Shown here one piece after another: positions 14,926-21,473 of a DNA stretch of 21,473 bases. The stretch is from contig CAZEAN010000097.1 of the NCBI GenBank assembly GCA_964510225.1, forward strand, positions 1 through 21,473, in the 5' to 3' direction. The translations under genes and the position numbers were made by a program. The notes beneath the pieces are model-generated. The model ran no database searches, was not told where the DNA came from, and saw only the letters and a list, made by a program, of their open reading frames with translations. Position 1 is the first letter of the stretch; the number at the start of each line of letters is the position of its first letter. The DNA is from CAZEAN01 sp964510225. GTDB lineage: Bacteria; Planctomycetota; Planctomycetia; Isosphaerales; Isosphaeraceae.

Positions 14926-16524
14926 ATGGCTGCAACCTTGCTACTTTGGCGTTCACATGAAGGAGCGCGAAGCTCATTTGCTGGCTCATGGGGCCGTATC
15001 AGTAATGCTGGACACGTCGCACTTGTGCTCTTTTACGAGAGTGCAGCACAAACTGGGGTTAAGTCCGAGATCGCCACTATTACGTGGCTGAACGACGGCC
15101 ATATCGGCAGTAAGACCCAATCAGCAACGGTCATCGGAGCACCTTCCGGGCATCCACAGTCATCCGGAAAGAGTGCGGGACATGTCCCTGCTCCACAGAA
15201 TATGAAGCAAAGACATGTCATGAAAGAACTAGAACTTGAAAATGATGACCGCCATGTTCAGGAAATTGAAGACCTTGAGAACAAACAACGGCTACGGTCT
15301 CCCCAAGACCCGTTCACGATGCAGGATCAACTGAGGTTGAACCAACTCCGGAAATTCTACCCTACCCTCAGGGCGCACGTGTTCAAGCAAAGTGTTGAGA
15401 AGTCAACGAGTGAGCAACGCTGGCTAGACACTGTTTGCAGGAATTACAAAAACAAGTACGGCCAGAAGTGCTATGACGTATTTATGAAAACTCGGATTCG
15501 CCCGCCTGACCAGCAAATAACAATACCGACTACATGTGACGATAACGTGATTATTGGGCTCAACGATGTCGGGATGATGCTCTGGTGGCAGCAGTTTGCC
15601 GATCAGAAGAAAACGTACAACTTCCTCTCAAGGAACTGCTCAACCGTTTGCGGCAACGCGTTGATTGCTGGCGGGGGTGCCAGTTTCGTCAAGTCTCCCG
15701 TTTCATTTGTATGGGAGCCGCAAACAGCCTTTAACTGGGGTCAGAAGATTGCAAAGGTAATTGAGCAAAAGAACCTGTTTTATCGTGCTGCGCGGGACGC
15801 AATCCTCCATGACAACGGAGATGAGGGACTCGGCAATCTAAACAATCCCCAGAATCCTGTTTGGAATGTAACTGAGTGGAAGTCCCAATCTTCAGTCTCC
15901 TGGGCGCATCGCTATAGCGCACTGAAGGAGGTCGATCTTCTCCTCGAAAGCTACCACTTAAGCACACCGTTACCATTTGCCAGTAAAGCGGTGCGGAGAT
16001 CTGTACTCACACTCAAGCTTGCGGCGGTTGTCCTCCAACTCTACAAGATCATTAATGACCACGAAAAGGGTAGGAACGCTCGCAAATCGAAGCGTCACAA
16101 GTCGATCATTGCGTTGGGGAAGCAGTGCCTTGGAGCAATCGACACCATCAAGAAGGAAGAACAACGCGAACTTCAGAAAGCAACAACTGCGGGCACAATC
16201 GCAAGTCACTACATGGAATCCGTCTATAACTTAGAACGTGCACTAAATACAGACATCAAGTCGATCGAGGAGGCTCACAACGTACTTGCCAAGCAAGTTG
16301 GGCTTAATTCGGATGATTGGGGGATGTTGCACAACGAGATCATGAAGATGTCTCACGCCAGAGCCCTCCTCGGGTTCGAGCCCCCCTATGTGATGCACCC
16401 AGATCGATACCTGCCGACTGTCCCAGACATGTCTCAAAGTCGAAATCAGCGGCATGACTCGTTATCAGATATCTCCTTTCGTTTCGATGATGGGATCCAT
16501 TCTGATTCAGAGGACGGATTCTAA
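14926..16524 (+). CDS. Predicted papain-like (permuted NlpC/P60-type) T6SS effector candidate
   Basis: This 532-aa protein has no signal peptide or membrane helix. Two conserved-looking islands suggest a permuted papain fold: N-terminal ATLLLWRSHEG, then NAGHVALVLFYE with His30, and ATITWLNDG (about residues 63-71); later GLNDVGMMLWWQQF and TYNFLSRNCSTVCGNALIAGGG with Cys238. A GH...NCS His-Cys pair of this kind is typical of amidases, peptidases and acyltransferases of the NlpC/P60 superfamily, some used as secreted toxins. The 208 residues between His and Cys are more than usual and include a highly charged insertion (about 80-150). From about 320 the chain is helical and basic, ending in an acidic tail (DSDSEDGF-like). 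It lies between T6SS genes, so cargo of the system is a reasonable guess. No partner immunity gene is adjacent. The substrate is unknown. Confidence 0.65.
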   Translation: MAATLLLWRSHEGARSSFAGSWGRISNAGHVALVLFYESAAQTGVKSEIATITWLNDGHIGSKTQSATVIGAPSGHPQSSGKSAGHVPAPQNMKQRHVMKELELENDDRHVQEIEDLENKQRLRSPQDPFTMQDQLRLNQLRKFYPTLRAHVFKQSVEKSTSEQRWLDTVCRNYKNKYGQKCYDVFMKTRIRPPDQQITIPTTCDDNVIIGLNDVGMMLWWQQFADQKKTYNFLSRNCSTVCGNALIAGGGASFVKSPVSFVWEPQTAFNWGQKIAKVIEQKNLFYRAARDAILHDNGDEGLGNLNNPQNPVWNVTEWKSQSSVSWAHRYSALKEVDLLLESYHLSTPLPFASKAVRRSVLTLKLAAVVLQLYKIINDHEKGRNARKSKRHKSIIALGKQCLGAIDTIKKEEQRELQKATTAGTIASHYMESVYNLERALNTDIKSIEEAHNVLAKQVGLNSDDWGMLHNEIMKMSHARALLGFEPPYVMHPDRYLPTVPDMSQSRNQRHDSLSDISFRFDDGIHSDSEDGF

Positions 16525-16754
16525 TAAATGCTTTAGCACATCAATTTCATGGCGGTAATATCTTAGAAACATAAACGCTCTCATCAACAAATTATTTACA
16601 ACTTCTCTTGTGTTTAATTTATATTATAGTCTGACAAAAAAGATCCGAGAAAACTAACCCCTCACTTACCTGATCTCGCAGAGGGGTTAGTCCCGGTGAC
16701 CAAGCCCGGTCTCTCAACAGGATACAAGCTCGGGTTTGTCACCGAGTCTTACAA
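16525..16754. terminator. Convergent terminator region with two hairpins
   Basis: Between the convergent effector candidate and sulfatase genes lie an AT-rich stretch (about 16540-16650) and two inverted repeats. The first pairs ACTAACCCCTC (16653-16663) with GAGGGGTTAGT (16681-16691), 11 bp with a 17-nt loop. Read on the minus strand it is followed by TTTTCTCGGATCTTTTTT, the pattern of an intrinsic terminator for the sulfatase. The second pairs GGTGAC at 16695-16700 with GTCACC at 16739-16744 and extends imperfectly through CCCGG/CTCGGG. No separate gene is present. Confidence 0.7.
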
Positions 16755-18248
16755 TCACCGTCTCTCGGCCGGCAGCCCGAATTCACCCGTGTCCCAGATG
16801 GGGGCTTCGGCCCGGATCTCGGTGTATTTGGAATCGACTGCATCCTTCAATCGTTGAAGGATTGCCGCCTGCTCACTCGCTACGTCGTGCTGTTCCCCGG
16901 GATCGTCGCGGAGATTATAGAGCTCGAATCGCTCAAGATTACCCGCCTTGATCAGCCTCTGCGACAGCGTGTTGACATTGCGACCGGCTGATCCGGGCGC
17001 CTCGCGGATGTTAGGGATGTCCAGGTGGGCGACGATCTTCCAATCCCCATCGCGGAGTGCGACCTTCGGTGGGGTTAGTGCTCGGTAGTACCACCAGAAC
17101 AATGGCGATTCACGATCCACACCGTCCTCGCCCTGCAACAGTGAAACGAAGCTTGAACCGTCGATTGGCAAACTTGTCTTGGCTTTCCAGTCTACACCTG
17201 CAAGCTCACAGAAGGTCGGGAGCACATCGACGGCACATACTGGTTCCTCAACGACCTGGCCAGGATCGACCACCCCAGGCCATCTCACGATGCCCGGCAC
17301 CCGGATACCACCCTCGTAGATATGAAGCTTCACACCGCGAAGCGGACCCGCTGACCCGTAAGAGCGGTTCGCCCCTCGATACCGATTCAGGGTCTCGGGG
17401 CCGTTATCGGAGGTGAAGAGAACAAGTGTGTCTTCGGCAAGATCCATCTCGTCCAGCGCACTGAGCAGCTTGCCGACGGCCACATCCATGTTCTCGACGT
17501 TGGCGAAATACTGCGCCTCGTCCATGTTCCTTGCAGCACCCGTGTCGAGGTAATGTTGTACTCTCGCATCTGGTGATTCCACTGGCTCATGCGGCTCATG
17601 GAAGCAGACATGTAGGAGAAAAGGGTGATCCGAGTATTGGCGCGACTTCAGCCAGCGGACCCCCTCCTCGGCAACGAGCTGGCAACTGAATCCTGCGAGA
17701 GGCCCGACCGGCGTTCCGTTGCGGACGAAATTAACCGGGTCTTCGTGCCGCGGCGACGCGTTGTTCTGGGTGGCGAACCAGTGGTTAAACCCATGGTCAT
17801 CCGGCTGTGGCGTACCCGCTTCGTTGAACCTACCGTTGAGATGCCACTTGCCAACGACCGCCGTATCGTAGCCTGCGTCACGTAGCAGCTCGGCGACAGT
17901 CGTCTCCTCATTCCGGAGGTGCGTGACGTGTCCAGCAGGGATCCAGTCGTAGATACCGCTTCGATTCGGATTCCGACCAGTGAGAAGGCCCGCCCGGGAC
18001 GATGAGCAAACCGCCGACGCAGCGTAACAATCGGTTAGACGGATACCCTGTGAAGCCAGTTCGTCGAGATGAGGTGTCTTGATGCTCGGGTGCCCGTAGC
18101 AGGCCAAATCGCTGTAGCCGAGATCATCACAGAGGATCACCAGGAAATTCGGCCTGTCCACTGCATCATTGGAGGCGCAGCACGGCAGGTCCCACGCAGC
18201 GCTGGTCGCAATTACCAGAAGGACGGATCGAGCGATTCTATGGTTCAT
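16755..18248 (-). CDS. Secreted sulfatase (arylsulfatase family, FGly-dependent)
   Basis: The 497-aa product from ATG 18248 removes sulfate from sulfated substrates, most likely carbohydrates in planctomycetes. A start 40 codons upstream is possible but would bury the signal peptide (MNHRIARSVLLVIATSAAW...CCAS), so 18248 is preferred. The alkaline-phosphatase-fold core is clear: RPNFLVILCDDLGYSD with Asp41/Asp42 for calcium, the formylglycine motif CSSSRAGLLTGR with Cys81, GKWHL with Lys134 and His136, FLLHVCFHEPHEP with His213/His217, and TSDNGPE with Asp281/Asn282. Cys81 is followed by S-S-S-R rather than C-x-P-S-R; an Ala or Pro at the third position is usual, and Ser is less common, though I believe related planctomycete sulfatases share it. 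A CC in the leader could also be a lipidation site. Strong hairpin and T-rich tract follow the stop. It is divergent from the beta-barrel gene and has no clear T6SS role. Confidence 0.92.
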   Translation of the reverse strand: MNHRIARSVLLVIATSAAWDLPCCASNDAVDRPNFLVILCDDLGYSDLACYGHPSIKTPHLDELASQGIRLTDCYAASAVCSSSRAGLLTGRNPNRSGIYDWIPAGHVTHLRNEETTVAELLRDAGYDTAVVGKWHLNGRFNEAGTPQPDDHGFNHWFATQNNASPRHEDPVNFVRNGTPVGPLAGFSCQLVAEEGVRWLKSRQYSDHPFLLHVCFHEPHEPVESPDARVQHYLDTGAARNMDEAQYFANVENMDVAVGKLLSALDEMDLAEDTLVLFTSDNGPETLNRYRGANRSYGSAGPLRGVKLHIYEGGIRVPGIVRWPGVVDPGQVVEEPVCAVDVLPTFCELAGVDWKAKTSLPIDGSSFVSLLQGEDGVDRESPLFWWYYRALTPPKVALRDGDWKIVAHLDIPNIREAPGSAGRNVNTLSQRLIKAGNLERFELYNLRDDPGEQHDVASEQAAILQRLKDAVDSKYTEIRAEAPIWDTGEFGLPAERR

Positions 18249-18730
18249 CGTCCCGTAGGAGTTTCGACAGAACTTGGAGACCGACGCGAGATGGTCGGGT
18301 CCAGGGCAAATGGGTTCTCGCACGCCGCTATGATCATCCTTCGGACTCGGGCAGACATCAAGGGTCAACCAGAATGCTCATCCCTTCGACCATTGGACGG
18401 ACCGCTTCCAGAAATCCCACTCGAACCATACTCGAGCCAATCCCCCCATCGGAGCCATCAGGACCAGATCGCCCACCCGGATCGCATCATCGATCACAAG
18501 TCAAAACCATCCAATCAGGGGGTTAGCACTCACGGTAATCCTGATGGGAACGGATATTGATGGCCTATTTTTTGTGGGCGATCTTGCTGATTTTGCCGAT
18601 AACAACAAGGCATTCTGAGTCCACCGGGGGAATCTTCAAATCCGCACTTGCGTGCTCTGATTCGAGATTCGTCGGAATCGCTGCAGAGTTACTCGCACTC
18701 GGAGTGGAAAATGAGGGCGAGTCGAGAACC
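18249..18730. promoter_or_regulatory. Divergent region between sulfatase and beta-barrel genes
   Basis: These 482 nt separate two divergent starts and must contain at least two promoters. A possible alternative start for the rightward gene is ATG 18560, which would add 57 residues with a hydrophobic run (AYFLWAILLILP) that also resembles a signal sequence. A short inverted repeat, ATCAGG at 18514-18519 and CCTGAT at 18540-18545, lies just upstream of that start. I see no clear -35/-10 pair. Confidence 0.35.
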
Positions 18731-19648
18731 ATGAAACATAAGCTTGGCCACTTGCGTCAGCGATCTCACCCCTTGATCGGTCTTCTTGCAGCCCCGCTGT
18801 TTGTCTTGCTGGTCGTGTCTTCATCAAGTGGGCAAGAAGAACGCCTTCGATGGCCGACTTGGTTTGGTGGGGCGTTCGATAGGAACGAGTCGGGAAGTGA
18901 AGCGAACGAGATTGACGAGATCGAGGACTTCCTAGAGACCGATCGCAATTCGTTTACTTTGGCCCGGAAAACCGCAGGTTACAAGCGAATCGTCTTTGAG
19001 ACCGCCTACACGTTCCTCGACCCCCCGGGCGAAGGCAACCGGCACAGTTTTCCGGAGATCTTGACCCGTTATGGGGTCTCCGAACGGCTGGAGATACGGC
19101 TTGGCTGGAACAACGAAGTCGAGTTTGGAGGGGCGGACGAACCAGCCGAGGCCATCATCTCCAACTTCTTCGGTTCAGCCGCCGATCAACAATTGCTCTA
19201 TGGGATCAAATACCAACTCACAAGGCAGGATGGTCGTCGTCCGGAGAGTGCATTGCTCGTGCAAGGACACACTCCGACTGGAGGTAGGTTGAACACAACT
19301 CAGCCTCGGATTGCCGGCGTCTTTGGTTGGCGGTTGCCTAATGATTGGAACATCGACTCTGCCTTCTGGTTCGGCCCTGATAGTGAACTCGGTGATCATT
19401 TCACGATCTGGGCTCCCTCAGTAGTAGTCCGGATCCCCCTTGGTCGTCGCGATCGCTGGTTTACCCATGCCGAGTACTTCAGTGTAATGTCCCGTGGTCT
19501 CGAAGAGGATTTCTCGAAGCATTTCGTCGACACCGGGCTGCACTACTTCATCACGCCCAACTTCGAGGTCGGCTCGGTCGTAGCCTTCGGAATCAATAAG
19601 CAGTCGGACCCCATCGTGGTGAATGTGGGCCTCGGATTCCGATACTGA
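18731..19648 (+). CDS. Outer-membrane beta-barrel protein (phenol-degradation MetA-like transporter family)
   Basis: From ATG 18731 this is a 305-aa exported protein. The signal peptide reads MKHKLGHLRQRSH then a hydrophobic run (LIGLLAAPLFVLLVV, about 15-29) and a likely cut near SSSG/QEE. The body is made of alternating amphipathic strands with aromatic turns: YKRIVFETAYTFLD, GVSERLEIRLGWN, QQLLYGIKYQLTRQ, ALLVQGHTPTG, IAGVFGWRLPNDW, TIWAPSVVVRIPLG, THAEYFSVMS and the ending VVNVGLGFRY, whose last strand closes with Phe-Arg-Tyr. This is the look of the MetA-pathway-like transporter family seen in many planctomycetes, though the true substrate is not known. It is divergent from the sulfatase, so the two may share control. 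GAGGGCGAG upstream is a fair ribosome site. An acidic segment (about 52-70) precedes the barrel. Confidence 0.75.
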   Translation: MKHKLGHLRQRSHPLIGLLAAPLFVLLVVSSSSGQEERLRWPTWFGGAFDRNESGSEANEIDEIEDFLETDRNSFTLARKTAGYKRIVFETAYTFLDPPGEGNRHSFPEILTRYGVSERLEIRLGWNNEVEFGGADEPAEAIISNFFGSAADQQLLYGIKYQLTRQDGRRPESALLVQGHTPTGGRLNTTQPRIAGVFGWRLPNDWNIDSAFWFGPDSELGDHFTIWAPSVVVRIPLGRRDRWFTHAEYFSVMSRGLEEDFSKHFVDTGLHYFITPNFEVGSVVAFGINKQSDPIVVNVGLGFRY

Positions 19649-19937
19649 TCCTCGATTCACGTCTGTCCGAAAGTCTTGGAACGGCCCGAACGAAAATGGG
19701 CAAATCCTCAGAAACATGATGGAAGGCCAGAGTTCAGACGCAAACAGTGTTGCGAAACCTCTATGATGTCTCGTTGATCGGATGCTTGCTGGCAACGTAG
19801 GAATCTGTGCAAGCAGCAAGGGAAGAGCCCACGATCCTCGCCAAACGGGTTGATAAACAAGTCTAGGCTAGCAACGAAGTCTGGGCTCATTGCCCTATGG
19901 TCCTTGTTCTGCCAATGGTTGCTCAAGGATGACGTGC

Positions 19938-19987
19938 GTTGAGAACCCTCCCCCCGAGGAACGGCGACTCCGTTCCTGGTTGAGAAC
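19938..19987. repeat. Direct repeat flanking a short perfect stem-loop
   Basis: GTTGAGAAC occurs at 19938-19946 and 19979-19987, and the 8-bp perfect stem 19957-19964/19970-19977 lies between them. The symmetric arrangement may be chance, a protein-binding site, or the remains of a small mobile element. No further evidence favours one. Confidence 0.35.
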
Positions 19988-20197
19988 TGTAGTCTTCCCA
20001 AAGCGCTACCAGGCTCCACATGACAGATATGCTAAACGCTCACGATCTATAACCCCTTCAAGTCAACAGTGCATACATAGTTGATCTTCTCCGAACCTAC
20101 ACGGAGAACTATCCTCAAATCGAATAATCACTTTCTAGTAAGAATAGACTGTCCGTCAATTATTCACTAAAGAACACGTAATTTTATAATGCATATT

Positions 20198-20220
20198 AAA
20201 CAACTAATAAAACAACTAAT
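20198..20220. repeat. Tandem 12-nt AT-rich repeat
   Basis: AAACAACTAAT occurs at 20198-20208 and again at 20210-20220, with one extra A between. It lies in the AT-rich part of the region upstream of tssB and is followed by no gene for nearly 400 nt. It may be a DNA-curvature element or operator, but this is a guess. Confidence 0.4.
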
Positions 20221-20460
20221 CTATCGAATTAAGTTCGAGATCGTAATTGCTGCGGTCACACAAGAGCTATTTCCTGCGTAAGTAGAGACGTTGTTACCAA
20301 GGAAAAACGCTGAGATTTGACAACAGCATCTCCTACGAAACAACATCTATTGCATGGAACGAGTCCATTGCTATCTCTGCGAAGACTCGTATCTCACTCG
20401 ACAGAGGAAGGAGAGTCAATTCTTGTACGGTTTTCGACCTCAGGATGAATTGTGACATCA

Positions 20461-20466
20461 TATAAT
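20461..20466 (+). promoter_or_regulatory. Candidate -10 box (TATAAT) for the tssB operon
   Basis: A perfect TATAAT lies 145 nt before the tssB ATG. The only loosely suitable -35 (TTCGAC at 20433-20438) would be 22 nt away, so spacing is too wide for a standard promoter. It could be a real start site of different type or chance in an AT-rich tract. Confidence 0.3.
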
Positions 20467-20599
20467 CCTGTGGTAACTGTTTTCCCGACGCCGTACCTGA
20501 GTTACACTGGGACCTTGGTTTTGCTTCGGTGAGACTGAGCTATCTCCCAACCAGCTCTTTATTACTCTTCGTACCGGTTTCAAGTTGCTTTTTTGTCTC

Positions 20600-20605
20600 G
20601 GGAGG
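20600..20605 (+). promoter_or_regulatory. tssB: Ribosome binding site that fixes the tssB start
   Basis: GGGAGG lies five bases before ATG 20611. It argues for that ATG and against the earlier TTG at 20593, which would put this site inside the coding sequence. Confidence 0.75.
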
Positions 20606-20610
20606 ATGAC

Positions 20611-21174
20611 ATGACAAGCCTACAACACAAACTGGATCGCGTCCGACGACCGCGTGTCCAGATCACCTACGACGTGGAAACCAACGGTGCGATGCAGAAG
20701 GTCGAGTTGCCGTTCGTCGTCGGTGTACTCGCAGACCTATCTGGTCAGCCATCCGAACCACTCAAGCCACTCAAAGAGCGCGCTGTTGTCAACATCGATC
20801 GAGATAACTTTAGTGACGTTATGACAAAGGCCACACCTCGGCTGGCACTGAAAGTACCTAACCGATTAACAGGTGATGATGAGACGAAGCTTGGTGTTGA
20901 ACTTAAGTTCAAGAACTTAGATGATTTCGAGCCAGGCAAGGTTGCCGAACAAATCGAACCGCTCCGAGAACTCTTGCGGATTCGTAGTGAACTAAACCAA
21001 TTGCTTAGCAAGATGGAAGGGAACGAGAAGCTCGACCAACTGTTGTCGGAAATAATCTCCAATACTGATAAGGCAAACTCGCTAGCCGAGGAAATGGGGA
21101 TTTCCGCAGATGCATCTGAAGGTGACAAACCTGCTGATACTCCTGAGTCCGAGTCCTCGAGTACAGATTCCTAA
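20611..21174 (+). CDS. tssB: T6SS sheath small subunit TssB (VipA)
   Basis: This 187-aa protein pairs with TssC to build the contractile sheath around the Hcp tube. It starts MTSLQHKLDRVRRPRVQITYDVETNG; the hallmark motif is VELPFVVGVLADLSG (31-45), followed by PLKERAVVNIDRDNF (about 53-67), a central LPFK-type strand region with LALKVPNRL, and FKNLDDFEPGKVAEQIEPL (100-118), which fits the TssB region that wraps TssC. Helices follow to about 165 (LRELLRIRSELNQLLSK), and the tail is acidic and Ser-rich (about 166-187). Length is normal for the family (about 160-190). It leads the tssBC unit; tssC begins 55 nt after the stop. This confirms that a real T6SS is present and that the rest of the cluster lies beyond the right edge. 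Confidence 0.95.
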   Translation: MTSLQHKLDRVRRPRVQITYDVETNGAMQKVELPFVVGVLADLSGQPSEPLKPLKERAVVNIDRDNFSDVMTKATPRLALKVPNRLTGDDETKLGVELKFKNLDDFEPGKVAEQIEPLRELLRIRSELNQLLSKMEGNEKLDQLLSEIISNTDKANSLAEEMGISADASEGDKPADTPESESSSTDS

Positions 21175-21229
21175 AACCCCCAACTATCTCCGAACTCCTA
21201 TATCTCCCAACGATTGAGAGAGGGTCATC

Positions 21230-21473
21230 ATGAGCACTGCAGAAGAATCGCAGAATCAAGCGGGGGCAGAGACTCAGGAACAAGAAGCACCGAGCTTACT
21301 CGATCAAGTCGTTGCTGCTTCCCGACCTCAAAACGATAGCGAGCGTGACCGGGCCAAAGACTACATCGGCCAGTTCCTTCAGTACGTGGTAAAGCCCGAT
21401 CAAGTTGTTTCCAAAGATGTTGAAACAAACATTAAGACTTGGATAGCAGAGATTGATAAGAGAATTGGCGAAC
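21230..21473 (+). CDS. tssC: T6SS sheath large subunit TssC (VipB), 5' end only
   Basis: ATG 21230 follows AGAGAGGG at a fit distance and 55 nt after tssB. Only about 81 residues are in the window. They have the usual low-complexity N-terminus rich in Glu and Gln, then LLDQVVAASRP (about 24-34) and the conserved helix around DYIGQFLQYVVKP, DVETNIKTWIAEIDKRIGE. This is how TssC begins before its core, which interacts with TssB. The gene runs off the edge, so completeness cannot be checked. Order tssB-tssC with short spacing is the normal one. Confidence 0.9.
   Translation, partial: MSTAEESQNQAGAETQEQEAPSLLDQVVAASRPQNDSERDRAKDYIGQFLQYVVKPDQVVSKDVETNIKTWIAEIDKRIGE

Larger units (their letters stand above)
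19649..20610. other. Gene-poor 0.96-kb region upstream of tssB
   Basis: No open frame on either strand shows domain content, a plausible ribosome site or recognisable composition; the minus-strand frame at 19708-20019 has no features I know. A perfect 8-bp stem (AGGAACGG at 19957-19964, CCGTTCCT at 19970-19977, loop CGACT) sits between two copies of GTTGAGAAC (19938-19946 and 19979-19987). The part from about 20040 to 20230 is AT-rich and holds a tandem 12-nt repeat. Candidate promoter for tssB is near the right end. A small RNA or decayed gene cannot be excluded. Confidence 0.45.

Noticed and set aside
18249..18368. Longer sulfatase start at 18368
   Set aside because: It would put 40 polar residues before a clear signal peptide.
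19938..19987. Attachment site or insertion sequence ends
   Set aside because: Only 9-nt direct repeats with 32 nt between them and no enzyme gene nearby; too short to support the claim.
19708..20019. Minus-strand 103-residue frame as a transposase remnant
   Set aside because: I tried to match it to common transposase ends and could not; no catalytic or terminal repeat evidence.

Overview
The window looks like chromosome from a planctomycete, most likely of the Isosphaera type. This is inferred, not computed. The grounds are a sulfatase gene, a degraded N-terminal module of a serine/threonine kinase of the kind common in that group, very long Ser/Asp/Pro-rich open reading frames with caspase-like and VWA domains, and a base composition that looks moderately GC-rich by eye. 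The main content is one flank of a type VI secretion system (T6SS) cluster that continues past the right edge.

Layout. (1) 1-634: no intact gene. A broken kinase N-terminus lies at 144-413, with an in-frame TAG. (2) 635-3954, minus strand: a delivery-tip operon, vgrG (763 aa) then a small 194-aa protein then PAAR (108 aa); the last two overlap by 4 nt. (3) 3955-4196: divergent intergenic region. (4) 4197-14599, plus strand: two giant, translationally coupled membrane-anchored proteins (1785 and 1682 aa, sharing ATGA). Each has a short basic cytoplasmic N-terminus, one membrane helix and a caspase-like domain that has lost its catalytic cysteine. The first adds a VWA domain with an intact MIDAS and a 12-proline tail. 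The second ends in Ig-like and carboxypeptidase-regulatory-like beta domains. (5) 14651-14687: a 17-bp RNA-type hairpin. (6) 14926-16524: a predicted papain-like (permuted NlpC/P60-type) protein that is a good T6SS effector candidate, with no evident immunity gene. (7) 16525-16754: convergent terminator region. (8) 16755-18248 minus and 18731-19648 plus: a divergent pair, a secreted sulfatase and an outer-membrane beta-barrel protein, with no obvious link to T6SS. (9) 19649-20610: a long gene-poor, partly AT-rich stretch ending in a candidate promoter. (10) 20611-21174 tssB and 21230 to the edge tssC, the contractile sheath genes.

How it may work. TssB and TssC build the contractile sheath. 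VgrG and PAAR form the puncturing tip, and the 194-aa protein coupled to PAAR may help load or fold it. The papain-like protein is a plausible cargo. The two giant pseudocaspase proteins are the least explained part. They start 242 nt from vgrG on the opposite strand, sit on the same side of the cluster as the tip genes, and look like large envelope scaffold or sensor proteins rather than proteases. Their association with a T6SS is the most interesting feature of the window.
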